DNA of 33,640 nucleotides from Caulobacteraceae bacterium (GTDB lineage Bacteria > Pseudomonadota > Alphaproteobacteria > Caulobacterales > Caulobacteraceae). Under the pieces are notes generated by a model. The model searched no databases, was not told where the DNA came from, and was given only the letters and a program-made list of their open reading frames with translations. A program made the position numbers and the translations under genes. This document shows positions 26,035 through 33,640 of the stretch, one piece after another. Every line of letters begins with the position of its first letter. The stretch's first letter is position 1. The DNA lies in NCBI GenBank assembly GCA_025359665.1, contig JANYFU010000592.1, forward strand, positions 1 to 33,640. Direction: 5' to 3'.

Positions 26035-28479
26035 ATGGCTGAAAAATACCGGATCGCCGTGGTAGGCTCGGGACCCGCCGGCCTCAGCGCGGCCTCCCAC
26101 GCCGCCAAGATCGGCGTCAGCCACATACTGCTTGAAAAGACCGACCACCTCTCCGACACCATCTACAGCTATCAGAAAAAGAAATATGTGATGGCGACGC
26201 CGGTGCAACTGGTGCTTCGCTCCGACCTGGGGTTCCAGGCCGACTATCGCGAGGCGATCCTTGGCGTCTGGAACGAAGGCGTCGCCGCGGTCGGCGCCAA
26301 CGTAAAATACAATGCCGAGGTCAAGGCCATAACGGGAGAAAAGGGCGACTTCACCCTGACCCTGACCAATGGCGAGACGATCCAGGCGGAAACCGTCGTT
26401 CTGGGCATCGGATTGCAGGGCAACCCCAATCTGATGCGGTGTCCGGGCGGAAACCTGCCCCACGTCCAATATCAATTGTCCGACCCCACCGCCTATATCG
26501 ACGAGCATATCTTCATCATCGGGGCCGGCGACGCCGGGATCGAAAACGCCCTTGGGCTGGCCGCCGACGCGGCCCAGGCCAATACCGTCAGCATCGTCAA
26601 CCGCTCGCCCGATTTCAGCCGCGCCAAGGACGCCAACGTCTCCAATCTGATGAACGCGCGCGACGCGGGCCGGATGAACATCTTCACCGAGGCCTCGCCC
26701 ACCAAGGTCGAGGAAGGCTGGATTACGCTGGAGCTGCCCGACGGCGAGAGCCGGATAAAGTGCGACCGGATCATCGCGCGCCTGGGGGCCTCGGCGCCAC
26801 GAAAGCTGGTTGAGTCCTTCGGCGTCGAGTTCACCAGCGATTCGCGGGACGCCTGTCCTACTTTGACCGAGCAGTTCGAAAGCACGAAACCTGGAATCTA
26901 TGTGATCGGCGCCCTGGCTGGCTACCCGCTGATCAAGCACTGCATGAACCAGGGCCACGACGTGGTCGAATACATCAACGGCAATGTCGGGCTGGAGCCG
27001 GCGGATGAGCCGATGCTGGCCAAAAAGCTGGAGGGCCTGCCCGGGAACCGCTCGGTCTCGGAATGGCTGCAGTTCCTGCGCGACAAGGTCGAGGTGCTCA
27101 ATGGCCTGTCGACCCTGCAAATGCGCGAATATCTGCCCGGGATGAACGTCCTGGCGTTCAAGGCCAATGATGTCATCTTCGAGCGCAACGCGGTCGGATC
27201 ATCGCTGTTCGGCGTCGCGTCGGGCTCGGTCAAGGTCGAGATCAATCCGGCCAATCCGGCGATCACTATCCCCATCGGCGCCTCTTCGATCTTCGGCGAG
27301 GCCGGCCTGATATCCGGGCGTCGCCGCAACTCCACCATCCGCGCGGCGGAAGACTGCATCGTCGTTGAGATCCCGCGCAACCTGGCGCTGAAGTTGATGG
27401 CCTCCGTTCAGGACGCCCGCGAGACGGTCAATCGCATTCAGATCGAACGAGCGGTTCTGCGGGTATTCGGCTCGGGGCTGTCTCCATCCGACATCGGCGA
27501 CATCCTGGCCAAGTCGAAGGTTCTATCGGTCAAGGCCGGCGAGGCGATCATCAAGGAGGGTGATGAGAACTACGACATCTTCGTCATCCGCAACGGCAGC
27601 ATGGTGGTCGAGCGCGAGATCGCCGGCAAGCCGGTGTTCATCAGCTATATGCCGGCGGGTAGCATCGCCGGTGAAATCGCCCTGGTCGAAGGCGGCCGGC
27701 GCACCGCCACGGTGCGCGCGGCGATCCGCTCCGAAGTGATCAAGCTCGACGGCGACGTGTTCCGCATTCTGCTCAACCGCAAGCCGGAATTGGTGGCCAA
27801 GCTGCGATCGGACATGTCGGCGAGGCGGGCCACCAACGACTTCATCGAAAAGGAAAAGGGCAACTTCACCGGTGTCCTCGACTACTACACCAACGTCGCC
27901 AAATTCCTGGTCGAGCAGGGAGTCGGCGAGGCCACCGACGTGCTGTTGATCGATGAGCGACTCTGCGTCGGCTGCGACAACTGCGAAAAGGCCTGCGCCG
28001 ATTCACACGACGGCATATCCCGCTTGGTGCGCGAGGCGGGCAAGACCTTCGCCAACCTGCATGTGCCCACCTCCTGCCGACACTGCGAACATCCCCACTG
28101 CATGACCGACTGTCCGCCCAACGCCATCCGGCGCGGCCCCGACGGCGAGGTGTTTATCGACGATACCTGTATCGGCTGCGGCAACTGCCAGCGCTTCTGC
28201 CCCTATGGCGTGATCAAAATGGACAAGCCGCCGCCCAAGAAGCCGGGACTGATGTCATGGCTGCTGTTCGGCATGGGCCCCGGCCCGGGTGAGCCCGATA
28301 CCGCGTGGAAAGAAGCCAACGCCAAGCCTGGCGCTCATAAACAGGCGGTGAAGTGCGACATGTGTTCCGGCAAGAAGGGTGGGCCGGCCTGTGTACGGGC
28401 CTGTCCGACCGGCGCGGCCATTCGGGTGTCGCCGGAAAACTTCCTGTCGGTGGCGCTGCTTGAGCGGGGGCCTGAATAG
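26035..28479 (+). CDS. FAD/NAD(P) oxidoreductase fused to two cNMP-binding domains and a 4x[4Fe-4S] ferredoxin
   Basis: This 814-residue cytoplasmic fusion has four recognisable modules. Residues 1-330 are a thioredoxin-reductase-like flavoprotein with an FAD motif (AVVGSGPAGLSA, Gly11-Gly16) and an NAD(P) motif (IIGAGDAGIENA, about 161-172). It lacks the CxxC disulfide of thioredoxin reductases, so electrons should leave by another route. Residues about 360-480 and 482-600 are two cyclic-nucleotide-binding domains, with phosphate-cassette motifs FGEAGLISGRRRNSTIRA and AGEIALVEGGRRTATVRA. Residues about 636-800 are a DmsB-like ferredoxin with 16 Cys in four groups (644-654, 681-693, 712-722, 774-790). 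I take ATG 26035; GTG 25987 would add 16 residues. The next gene, a probable heme b protein, follows three bases later. Confidence 0.88.
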   Translation: MAEKYRIAVVGSGPAGLSAASHAAKIGVSHILLEKTDHLSDTIYSYQKKKYVMATPVQLVLRSDLGFQADYREAILGVWNEGVAAVGANVKYNAEVKAITGEKGDFTLTLTNGETIQAETVVLGIGLQGNPNLMRCPGGNLPHVQYQLSDPTAYIDEHIFIIGAGDAGIENALGLAADAAQANTVSIVNRSPDFSRAKDANVSNLMNARDAGRMNIFTEASPTKVEEGWITLELPDGESRIKCDRIIARLGASAPRKLVESFGVEFTSDSRDACPTLTEQFESTKPGIYVIGALAGYPLIKHCMNQGHDVVEYINGNVGLEPADEPMLAKKLEGLPGNRSVSEWLQFLRDKVEVLNGLSTLQMREYLPGMNVLAFKANDVIFERNAVGSSLFGVASGSVKVEINPANPAITIPIGASSIFGEAGLISGRRRNSTIRAAEDCIVVEIPRNLALKLMASVQDARETVNRIQIERAVLRVFGSGLSPSDIGDILAKSKVLSVKAGEAIIKEGDENYDIFVIRNGSMVVEREIAGKPVFISYMPAGSIAGEIALVEGGRRTATVRAAIRSEVIKLDGDVFRILLNRKPELVAKLRSDMSARRATNDFIEKEKGNFTGVLDYYTNVAKFLVEQGVGEATDVLLIDERLCVGCDNCEKACADSHDGISRLVREAGKTFANLHVPTSCRHCEHPHCMTDCPPNAIRRGPDGEVFIDDTCIGCGNCQRFCPYGVIKMDKPPPKKPGLMSWLLFGMGPGPGEPDTAWKEANAKPGAHKQAVKCDMCSGKKGGPACVRACPTGAAIRVSPENFLSVALLERGPE

Positions 28480-28482
28480 ACC

Positions 28483-29358
28483 GTGGCGAAAGCAGTCGTC
28501 CGACAGGCCAATCGATCCGACGTCAGGAAGCACACCGGCTTCCTGCGCGATGGCAACTACCGGTGGCTGTGGGTGGCTCTCGCCCTCTGTGCAGTATCCA
28601 TCGTCGCCTATCTGATGATCGACGTAGAGCCCCGCCCCCGTGGCGGCACCATGTATGGCTATATCCTCGGCACCATCGGCGCTCTGCTGATCGTCTGGCT
28701 GTCGCTGTTCGGCATCCGCAAGCGGGTGATCACCAATGGCGTCTATTCGCTGAAAGCCTGGCTGTCGGCCCACGTCTATCTTGGTGTGTCGCTGCTGGTG
28801 ATCGGCACGCTGCACGCCGGCTTCCATTTCGGCTGGAATGTTCACACGCTGGCTTACGGGCTGATGGTGCTGGTCATCGTTTCAGGCATGTTCGGCGCAG
28901 CCGCCTATACGGTTCTACCCCGGGAGCTCAGCGCCAACCGCGGCGAAACCACGCAAAAGCAATGGCTTGAGACCATTCGTTCGCTCGACGCCCAACTTCG
29001 CGACGCCGCCCAGCCGCTGGACCGCGCCGAGGCCGATATCGTCCGCCTGTCCACCGAGAAGACCGATATCGGCGGCTCGCTGATTAATCGTCTGACCGGC
29101 CAGTACGGCAGTTGCAGCACCCACCGGGCGGTCGAGGAACTGGCGCGCATGCGTCGATCCCTGCCCCAGGCCGCGAGCGCGGCCGTGGATCAGGTCGACG
29201 CCCTGCTGAAACGCAAGCAGGAAACCCTGGCGCAGGCGCGACGGCAGATCCGGATCAAGACCTTTCTTGAGATCTGGCTGTATGTCCACGTCCCGGTGAC
29301 CTTCGCCTTGTTGGCGGCCCTGACCGCCCACATCCTCAGCGTTTTCTTTTACTGGTGA
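28483..29358 (+). CDS. Membrane protein, probable bis-heme cytochrome b
   Basis: This 291-residue protein has five hydrophobic helices at about 28-46, 58-77, 94-112, 120-145 and 261-289. Helix 3 carries His97 and His111, and helix 5 carries His269 and His283, each pair spaced by 14. That is the spacing by which ferric reductase/NOX-type proteins hold two stacked hemes b across a membrane. Further His lie at 115 and 121. A polar, charged loop of about 110 residues, partly coiled-coil-like, separates helices 4 and 5. It starts with GTG three bases after the flavoprotein and ends eight bases before the decaheme gene. It should carry electrons between the cytoplasmic Fe-S module and the periplasmic hemes. 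Function is inferred from helices and neighbours. Confidence 0.72.
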   Translation: MAKAVVRQANRSDVRKHTGFLRDGNYRWLWVALALCAVSIVAYLMIDVEPRPRGGTMYGYILGTIGALLIVWLSLFGIRKRVITNGVYSLKAWLSAHVYLGVSLLVIGTLHAGFHFGWNVHTLAYGLMVLVIVSGMFGAAAYTVLPRELSANRGETTQKQWLETIRSLDAQLRDAAQPLDRAEADIVRLSTEKTDIGGSLINRLTGQYGSCSTHRAVEELARMRRSLPQAASAAVDQVDALLKRKQETLAQARRQIRIKTFLEIWLYVHVPVTFALLAALTAHILSVFFYW

Positions 29359-29365
29359 GGCGCGC

Positions 29366-31339
29366 GTGACCTTCGCCATCAGAACCATCACACGCAGCGC
29401 CACGGGCGGCGATATCGTCCACCGTCCGCAGCTATTCGACGCCGATCAGCTGACGATCGGTCGCGGCGCCGACTGCGAAGTCCGCCTGCCCGATCTGGCG
29501 GTCAATCTGCGGCACGCCACGCTCAAACAGACGGGCCCCGGCACGGTGCTGGTGGAATCCCTGGGCGCGGAGCCATTCGAAGTCGCGGGGAAATTCATAC
29601 CCCGGGCGGAGCTGAAGCTTTCCGATACCCCCAAACTGATCTTCGGCAGCCATGTCCTGGCGCTGAGCGCCAGCGATGAGGATGACTCGGTCCTGGTCGA
29701 TGTCACCCGCATGGAGTCGGCGCCCGAGGGCGCCTCGGCGGCCAATGAGCGCAAGATATTCAGTCTGGGCTCGCCGATCTTCGGAAAACGTCCGGTGGCC
29801 TGGACCCTGGCGGTGGCCGCGTTGCTTGCCTGCCTCGTCTGGCCGATCGCGAGCTTCCTGAGCCAAGACAGAACGATCCACCACGCCCAGACCATCAGCG
29901 CCGATCAGCAGTGGTCGACCGGGCCGCTGTCCAAATCCCACGCCTTCCTGGGCAAGAATTGCCAGGCCTGTCACGTCAAGGCCTTCGTCTCGGTTCGAGA
30001 CGACACCTGCCTTAGTTGCCACCGTTCCACGGCCAATCAGGAAGCCGCCCGCACGGTGGCGGCTAATGAACGCAACTGGGGTGGCCCGGAAAAGGTGACC
30101 CTGGTTCGCGAGCACGCCGCCCACGACAGGTTGCTGCGAGCGATGCCGGCGCCCAAGGATTTCGTCGGTCAGATCAAGGCCGTGTTCCAGCGCCAGTTCG
30201 ACCACAACAGCGAGCGCTGCGCGAGCTGCCACCTTGAGCACCTCGCCGACACGCCGCCCAAGGGCGCGGCCGCCGGAACCCCCGCCCCGCCCCGGGCCAT
30301 ACCGGTGCTACGCAATACCGAAGACTGCGCCTCATGCCATGCCAAGCTGCGGCGCAGTCTGGGATCGACCGCTCTGCGGGATACGCCTGACTGGACTCAC
30401 CATCCCGAGTTCCGCCCGCTGATCGCCCGCACGCCGATCGGCCAGTCGCAACCGATCCTCGACCGTATCTCCCTTATCCAACAGCCCACCGACTACACCG
30501 GGCTGATTTTCTCCCACAAGGAGCATCTCTCCACCGTTGGCGGTGTCGCGCGCATGGCCGCCGGCCTGCGCTTCGCTGGCGGCGCCTTGAACTGCACTGA
30601 CTGCCATCGGCCGAACAAGGGCGGCAAAGGCTTTGAGCCGGTGAAAATGGAGCGTGACTGCGCGTCCTGTCACTCCCTGGCCTTCGCCCCGGGAGGCCCC
30701 GGCGGCGCGCCTCGCATGCTGCCACACGGCCATCCCGACCAAGTGGTCGCCACCCTGCAAAACTTCTACAGCGGCGGCGGCATGGGCGCCGGTGGAGTGT
30801 CAGGCCGCCAGCCTCCCGGTTTCCTGGCTCAGCTTGGCCGACTGATTTCCTATCATCCGGATTCGGGCGCCGCGACCGGCAAGATCCGCGCCCTGTTCGC
30901 CCCCAGGGGGCTGTGCGCGGAATGCCACACCGTCGTCGCTCCCGCCGACGCCACCACGCTGGACTACAAGATCAAGCTGATCCACCTGACCGATCGCTAT
31001 CTGCCTAGAGGCGATTTCAACCACAACATTCCCGAGCACAAGCATGACGCGGCGGGCAAGCCGACCTGCGACAATTGCCACAAGGCGGTGGATTCCGAGG
31101 TCGCCAATGAAGTGTTGCTGCCCCGAGTGTCGGAATGCGCGTCTTGCCACGGCAAAACCAAGGCCAAGATCGAAACTGCGGCCTCCGGCGACTGCGTCGA
31201 ATGCCACAGCTTCCACGCTCCAGGCATGGCGACGCCCAAGGGCGACCGCGGCAAGGACCACCCCGCCGCGCTAGACTCGGCGGTGGCGCCGGACAAGACG
31301 GTGGCTTCGACCGGATCAACGGGACGACGGACGTTTTAG
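29366..31339 (+). CDS. FHA-domain membrane-anchored decaheme cytochrome c
   Basis: This 657-residue protein joins an N-terminal FHA domain to a decaheme cytochrome. The FHA core is LTIGRGADCEVRLPD...RHATL, about residues 29-53. A membrane helix lies at about 144-165 (AWTLAVAALLACLVWPIASFL), followed by a periplasmic part with ten CXXCH motifs at 199, 215, 285, 321, 410, 432, 517, 568, 591 and 610. Many other His (for example HHPEF, FSHKEHL, FNHNIPEHKH) could be second axial ligands, as in cytochrome c3/c7-type proteins. In the FHA domain the Ser usually before the RH motif is Asn47, so phosphothreonine binding may be altered. It starts with GTG eight bases after the heme b gene. The FHA part would face the cytoplasm and could sense phosphorylation; the hemes would need the Ccm system encoded nearby. 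Confidence 0.88.
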   Translation: MTFAIRTITRSATGGDIVHRPQLFDADQLTIGRGADCEVRLPDLAVNLRHATLKQTGPGTVLVESLGAEPFEVAGKFIPRAELKLSDTPKLIFGSHVLALSASDEDDSVLVDVTRMESAPEGASAANERKIFSLGSPIFGKRPVAWTLAVAALLACLVWPIASFLSQDRTIHHAQTISADQQWSTGPLSKSHAFLGKNCQACHVKAFVSVRDDTCLSCHRSTANQEAARTVAANERNWGGPEKVTLVREHAAHDRLLRAMPAPKDFVGQIKAVFQRQFDHNSERCASCHLEHLADTPPKGAAAGTPAPPRAIPVLRNTEDCASCHAKLRRSLGSTALRDTPDWTHHPEFRPLIARTPIGQSQPILDRISLIQQPTDYTGLIFSHKEHLSTVGGVARMAAGLRFAGGALNCTDCHRPNKGGKGFEPVKMERDCASCHSLAFAPGGPGGAPRMLPHGHPDQVVATLQNFYSGGGMGAGGVSGRQPPGFLAQLGRLISYHPDSGAATGKIRALFAPRGLCAECHTVVAPADATTLDYKIKLIHLTDRYLPRGDFNHNIPEHKHDAAGKPTCDNCHKAVDSEVANEVLLPRVSECASCHGKTKAKIETAASGDCVECHSFHAPGMATPKGDRGKDHPAALDSAVAPDKTVASTGSTGRRTF

Positions 31340-31348
31340 CGGACGGTC

Positions 31349-31708
31349 CTAAGCTTTGGTCTTGGAAGCGACCATGGCTTGAGCGCTGATGAGTGCTTTG
31401 GGAGCGACATTGCGCCAGGCTGTCCAGAGCGCGCCGCGCGCGGTCGCCTCGTCGGCCATGTCGACGGCCAAGCGAGTCCAACCCAGCCGGCCCCAGTGGC
31501 CGGGCTCGGCCGAGAACACCGCCGGCTCGGCCCCGCACATCATCTCCTGTTGTTCACGTGTCAGCTTGATGATCGCCGATCCCCCCGGCATTCCGGCCGG
31601 CTGAGCGAAAATCTTGCCGCGTACGCGAAAATCGACCGCGCCCAAATGGCTGGATTGAGCCGCCTCGGGCAGGCTCAGGGCCAGGTCGCGAAACGCGGCG
31701 GCGTCCAT
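31349..31708 (-). CDS. MmcQ/YjbR family protein
   Basis: This 119-residue protein starts MDAAAFRDLALSLPEAAQSS, the typical opening of the YjbR/MmcQ family. It continues with the strand DFRVRGKIFAQ and the block GWTRLAVDMADEATARGALWTAWRNVAPKAL. Members are small double-wing-like proteins often called DNA-binding on structural grounds; the real function is unknown. The ATG overlaps the stop of the upstream GFA gene by one base (TGATG), so the two are co-translated. It is convergent with the decaheme cytochrome gene, nine bases apart. Confidence 0.85.
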   Translation of the reverse strand: MDAAAFRDLALSLPEAAQSSHLGAVDFRVRGKIFAQPAGMPGGSAIIKLTREQQEMMCGAEPAVFSAEPGHWGRLGWTRLAVDMADEATARGALWTAWRNVAPKALISAQAMVASKTKA

Positions 31709-32136
31709 CAACGAATCGGAGCTGGCGGCGCACGGCGGGCGGCCGGGTGAGCTTCGCGATATTCGGGCAGCTTCACCGAGGGATCGAACCAGCTCGCGCC
31801 GTCCGAACGCCAGACATGACCCGTATCGCGGGCCGCGATTGACGTATCGAGACATCCGAGACGCAGCATCACGGACGAACTGGCGACGCGTTCCGCGAAC
31901 AGGTGCGACCCGCAGCGCGAACAGAACCGCCGAAACTTGCCTGGCGTCGACTCGAAGGCGCTGAGCAAGTCCTCCCCGGCCGTCCAGCGAAATTGGCGGC
32001 GATCGACCGAGGCCAAGCTTGAGAAGGCTGCGGCGTGCGTCTTGCGGCATGTTCGACAGTGGCAGTGAACGATCGGGCTGATCTCGCCATCGACCTCATA
32101 CCGCACGGCGCCACACGCGCACCCGCCGACCAGCAT
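31708..32136 (-). CDS. GFA (DUF636) family protein
   Basis: This 142-residue zinc-binding protein of the glutathione-dependent formaldehyde-activating (GFA) superfamily shows the expected Cys pattern. It has GGCACGAVRYEV at the start, then HCHCRTCRKTHAAAF, then RFCSRCGSHLF. Most members have no demonstrated role and only some act on S-hydroxymethylglutathione, so no reaction is assigned. I take the ATG at 32136 because GGAG precedes it by six bases; the ATG at 32148 lacks a ribosome site. It is paired with the YjbR-like gene and lies 36 bases downstream of the LVIVD gene. Confidence 0.85.
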   Translation of the reverse strand: MLVGGCACGAVRYEVDGEISPIVHCHCRTCRKTHAAAFSSLASVDRRQFRWTAGEDLLSAFESTPGKFRRFCSRCGSHLFAERVASSSVMLRLGCLDTSIAARDTGHVWRSDGASWFDPSVKLPEYREAHPAARRAPPAPIR

Positions 32137-32172
32137 GTTGCTCTCCATAAGCGCGCGACGTGGAAGTAGTAC

Positions 32173-33640
32173 CTACCGTCCCCCGAGCCTGGTCGGTGTC
32201 CAGCTGTCCTTCGGCGCGCTATCGCTCACGACATAAGGTTTGCCGTTCCAGTCCAGGAAGAACCGCTCCATCTCCGCGCGGGTGAACGGCCGGGAGCCGA
32301 GGCGACCGAAGATCGCGATCTGGTGGCCGGTTTCGTCCACGGCGCGGTCACGGTCCAGGCCTTTGGACATGGCCAGCGCCGGCGAGGCCGTGTGAGCCCA
32401 GGCGATCAGTTCGGGCTTGGGAGGCGGCGAGAAGCCGTAGAAGTTGGGCTGGCTGGCCGGGCTGGTCAACTGGATTACCTTGAAGCCGTTCCGGCCGTCG
32501 GCGACGTAGGCGAACAGCGAGGCATTCGTCGAGCCGACGATCACATCCTCGGCGTCGTTCAGCTTCCCGTCAAACGTGACCTTTTGGTAGATCTCCGGGT
32601 GTTCGGGTTTCTTTACATTGACGATCACCAAGCCCTCGGCCTTGGCCGCGATATAGGCGTAGGTGCGGGCGATATAGACGCGTTGAGCGTTGACCAGCGG
32701 CACGGTGGCGCCCTCCACCAGCTTTGGCCTGTCGAGGCGGGTCACATCCAGAACCTCAAGGCCCCTGGCGTCGGTAACCCACAGATAACGGAACTGCAGG
32801 GCCGAGGCGCGGGCGTCGGGCAACGCCACCACGGAGGCGACCTTGGGCTTCATCGGATCGTTCAGATCCACCACCACCAGGCCGGCCCTGGCGGCGATAT
32901 AGGCGAAGTGACCGCCCAAGGTGATGTGCCTGGCGCCGTTGAGGATGCCGTTCGGGTTCCAGGTCAGGGCGCGGCGCAGGAAATTGTTGCGTGGCTCGCG
33001 GTCGGTCAGGGTGTTGATGTCAACCAGGATCAGGCCTTCCTCCGCGTCGGTGACGAAGGCGTAGTTGTAGATCGGGTGGAACGCCTGCTCCTCGTTGTCC
33101 GTCCGCATCTGGGCCGTGTTGCGCAACGGCGCGATCGGCTGATCGGTGGGCAGGGCCATGCAGGTGGCGTTGCGGGAAGCCACGTTCATCTTCTGGCCGA
33201 GCGGCGAGAACGGCGCGCTGATGATCTTTTGCGAGGTGTCCTTGTTGGCGATGCTGGCCACGTCATAGACTTGGAAGCCACCCTTACCCTCGGCGACATA
33301 CATATATTCACCGCGTAGCTGCAGGCATCGCGCCGAACCCGCGGTCGAGTGAGTGGGGTTTTCGATGGTTTCGGCGGCATTGGTTTCGCCGCTGCCCTTC
33401 TTGTCAAAGGCTTTGCCGCGCACCCAGTCGATCAGCTCGCGATGGTTCTTGTCGACGTGCAGTTTGTAGTAGTCGGGATAGGCGTATTTCTGCAAATAGG
33501 AGCCGAACACCGCCTGGGGTTCGTTCCATTCGGTGACCCGCACCGCCTCGATGCCGTGGTCGAGACCGACCCAGGCATGCATGCCGACGAAGTTCATGAA
33601 ATTGGTGCCCAGCAGCATCAGTTGGGCCATGATGGCGTTG
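32173..33640 (-). CDS. LVIVD-repeat (beta-propeller) protein, C-terminal part
   Basis: The frame is open to the window edge, giving 488 C-terminal residues of a longer protein. At least six LVIVD-type repeats are visible: GGFQVYDVAS, EGLILVDINT, AGLVVVDLND, RGLEVLDVTR, EGLVIVNVKK and NGFKVIQLTS. Each is followed by a P/K-rich turn and an aromatic strand such as HFAYIAARA or TYAYIAAKA. The repeats should form a beta-propeller, usually in exported proteins. There is no CXXCH in the visible part. The residues before the repeats (MHAWVGLDHGIEAVRVTEWN) do not match a family I know, and the N terminus, including any signal peptide or heme domain, is outside the window. The proximity to a decaheme cytochrome operon is suggestive but not proof of a link. 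Confidence 0.8.
   Translation of the reverse strand, partial: NAIMAQLMLLGTNFMNFVGMHAWVGLDHGIEAVRVTEWNEPQAVFGSYLQKYAYPDYYKLHVDKNHRELIDWVRGKAFDKKGSGETNAAETIENPTHSTAGSARCLQLRGEYMYVAEGKGGFQVYDVASIANKDTSQKIISAPFSPLGQKMNVASRNATCMALPTDQPIAPLRNTAQMRTDNEEQAFHPIYNYAFVTDAEEGLILVDINTLTDREPRNNFLRRALTWNPNGILNGARHITLGGHFAYIAARAGLVVVDLNDPMKPKVASVVALPDARASALQFRYLWVTDARGLEVLDVTRLDRPKLVEGATVPLVNAQRVYIARTYAYIAAKAEGLVIVNVKKPEHPEIYQKVTFDGKLNDAEDVIVGSTNASLFAYVADGRNGFKVIQLTSPASQPNFYGFSPPPKPELIAWAHTASPALAMSKGLDRDRAVDETGHQIAIFGRLGSRPFTRAEMERFFLDWNGKPYVVSDSAPKDSWTPTRLGGR

Noticed and set aside
25906-27120. 404-residue minus-strand open frame antisense to the flavoprotein
   Set aside because: Shadow of the strongly supported FAD/NAD(P) domain; no motif.
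26035-28479. Calling the flavoprotein a thioredoxin-disulfide reductase
   Set aside because: The FAD and NAD(P) motifs fit, but the active-site CxxC is absent and the rest of the protein is cNMP and Fe-S domains.
32173-33640. Heme motifs in the LVIVD protein
   Set aside because: The visible part has no CXXCH; the two Cys seen are isolated.

Overview
The window is high-GC DNA (my estimate is mid-60s percent) with tightly packed genes and frequent 4-base ATGA stop/start overlaps. The gene content suggests an alphaproteobacterium, most likely Caulobacteraceae (Phenylobacterium- or Caulobacter-like): a PimC/PimD-like acyl-CoA dehydrogenase pair, a DUF1289 protein beside dusA, a CYP153-type P450, catechol ortho-cleavage, and a ccmFGHI operon. 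The taxon is inferred from gene content, not from a marker gene.

Region 1 (1-6.9 kb) is mostly housekeeping and catabolic genes. It holds the N-terminal end of an EamA-type transporter, phosphoglucomutase (pgm), two acyl-CoA dehydrogenases, a small secreted protein followed by a clear intrinsic terminator, an AT-rich divergent promoter region, a DUF1289 protein, dusA and a TetR regulator.

Region 2 (7.0-11.6 kb) is oxidative catabolism. A CYP153-like P450 is divergent from the TetR gene. A DUF1801 protein follows on the other strand. Then comes a translationally coupled trio: catechol 1,2-dioxygenase and the alpha and beta subunits of a Rieske ring-hydroxylating oxygenase of the anthranilate dioxygenase/salicylate 5-hydroxylase group. 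Together these could convert anthranilate or a similar acid to catechol and then to cis,cis-muconate. The ferredoxins and reductases they need are not in the window.

Region 3 (11.6-21.6 kb) is a type IV secretion locus. A membrane protein with a degenerate cyclase-like domain, a TolB-like domain and TPR-like repeats is followed by a VirB1-like lytic transglycosylase, both on the plus strand. Convergent to them is a minus-strand operon in the order virB2-B3-B4-B6-B9-B10-B11. There is no virB5, virB7, virB8 or virD4, and the ATGA junctions leave no room for them.

Region 4 (21.7-33.6 kb) concerns cytochrome c and electron transfer. The minus-strand ccmF-ccmG-ccmH-ccmI operon builds c-type cytochromes. 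Divergent from it is a three-gene operon. The first protein fuses an FAD/NAD(P) oxidoreductase, two cyclic-nucleotide-binding domains and a four-cluster [4Fe-4S] ferredoxin. The second is a five-helix membrane protein with two pairs of His spaced i/i+14, the pattern of a bis-heme b protein. The third has an FHA domain, one membrane helix and ten CXXCH heme motifs. These look like a transmembrane electron chain (NAD(P)H, FAD, Fe-S, heme b, periplasmic decaheme) whose two end proteins carry signalling domains, and it is the most interesting item here. Behind it on the minus strand are a YjbR-like protein, a GFA-family protein and the C-terminal part of an LVIVD-repeat beta-propeller protein that runs off the window. 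No rRNA, tRNA, CRISPR array, transposase or integrase was recognised.
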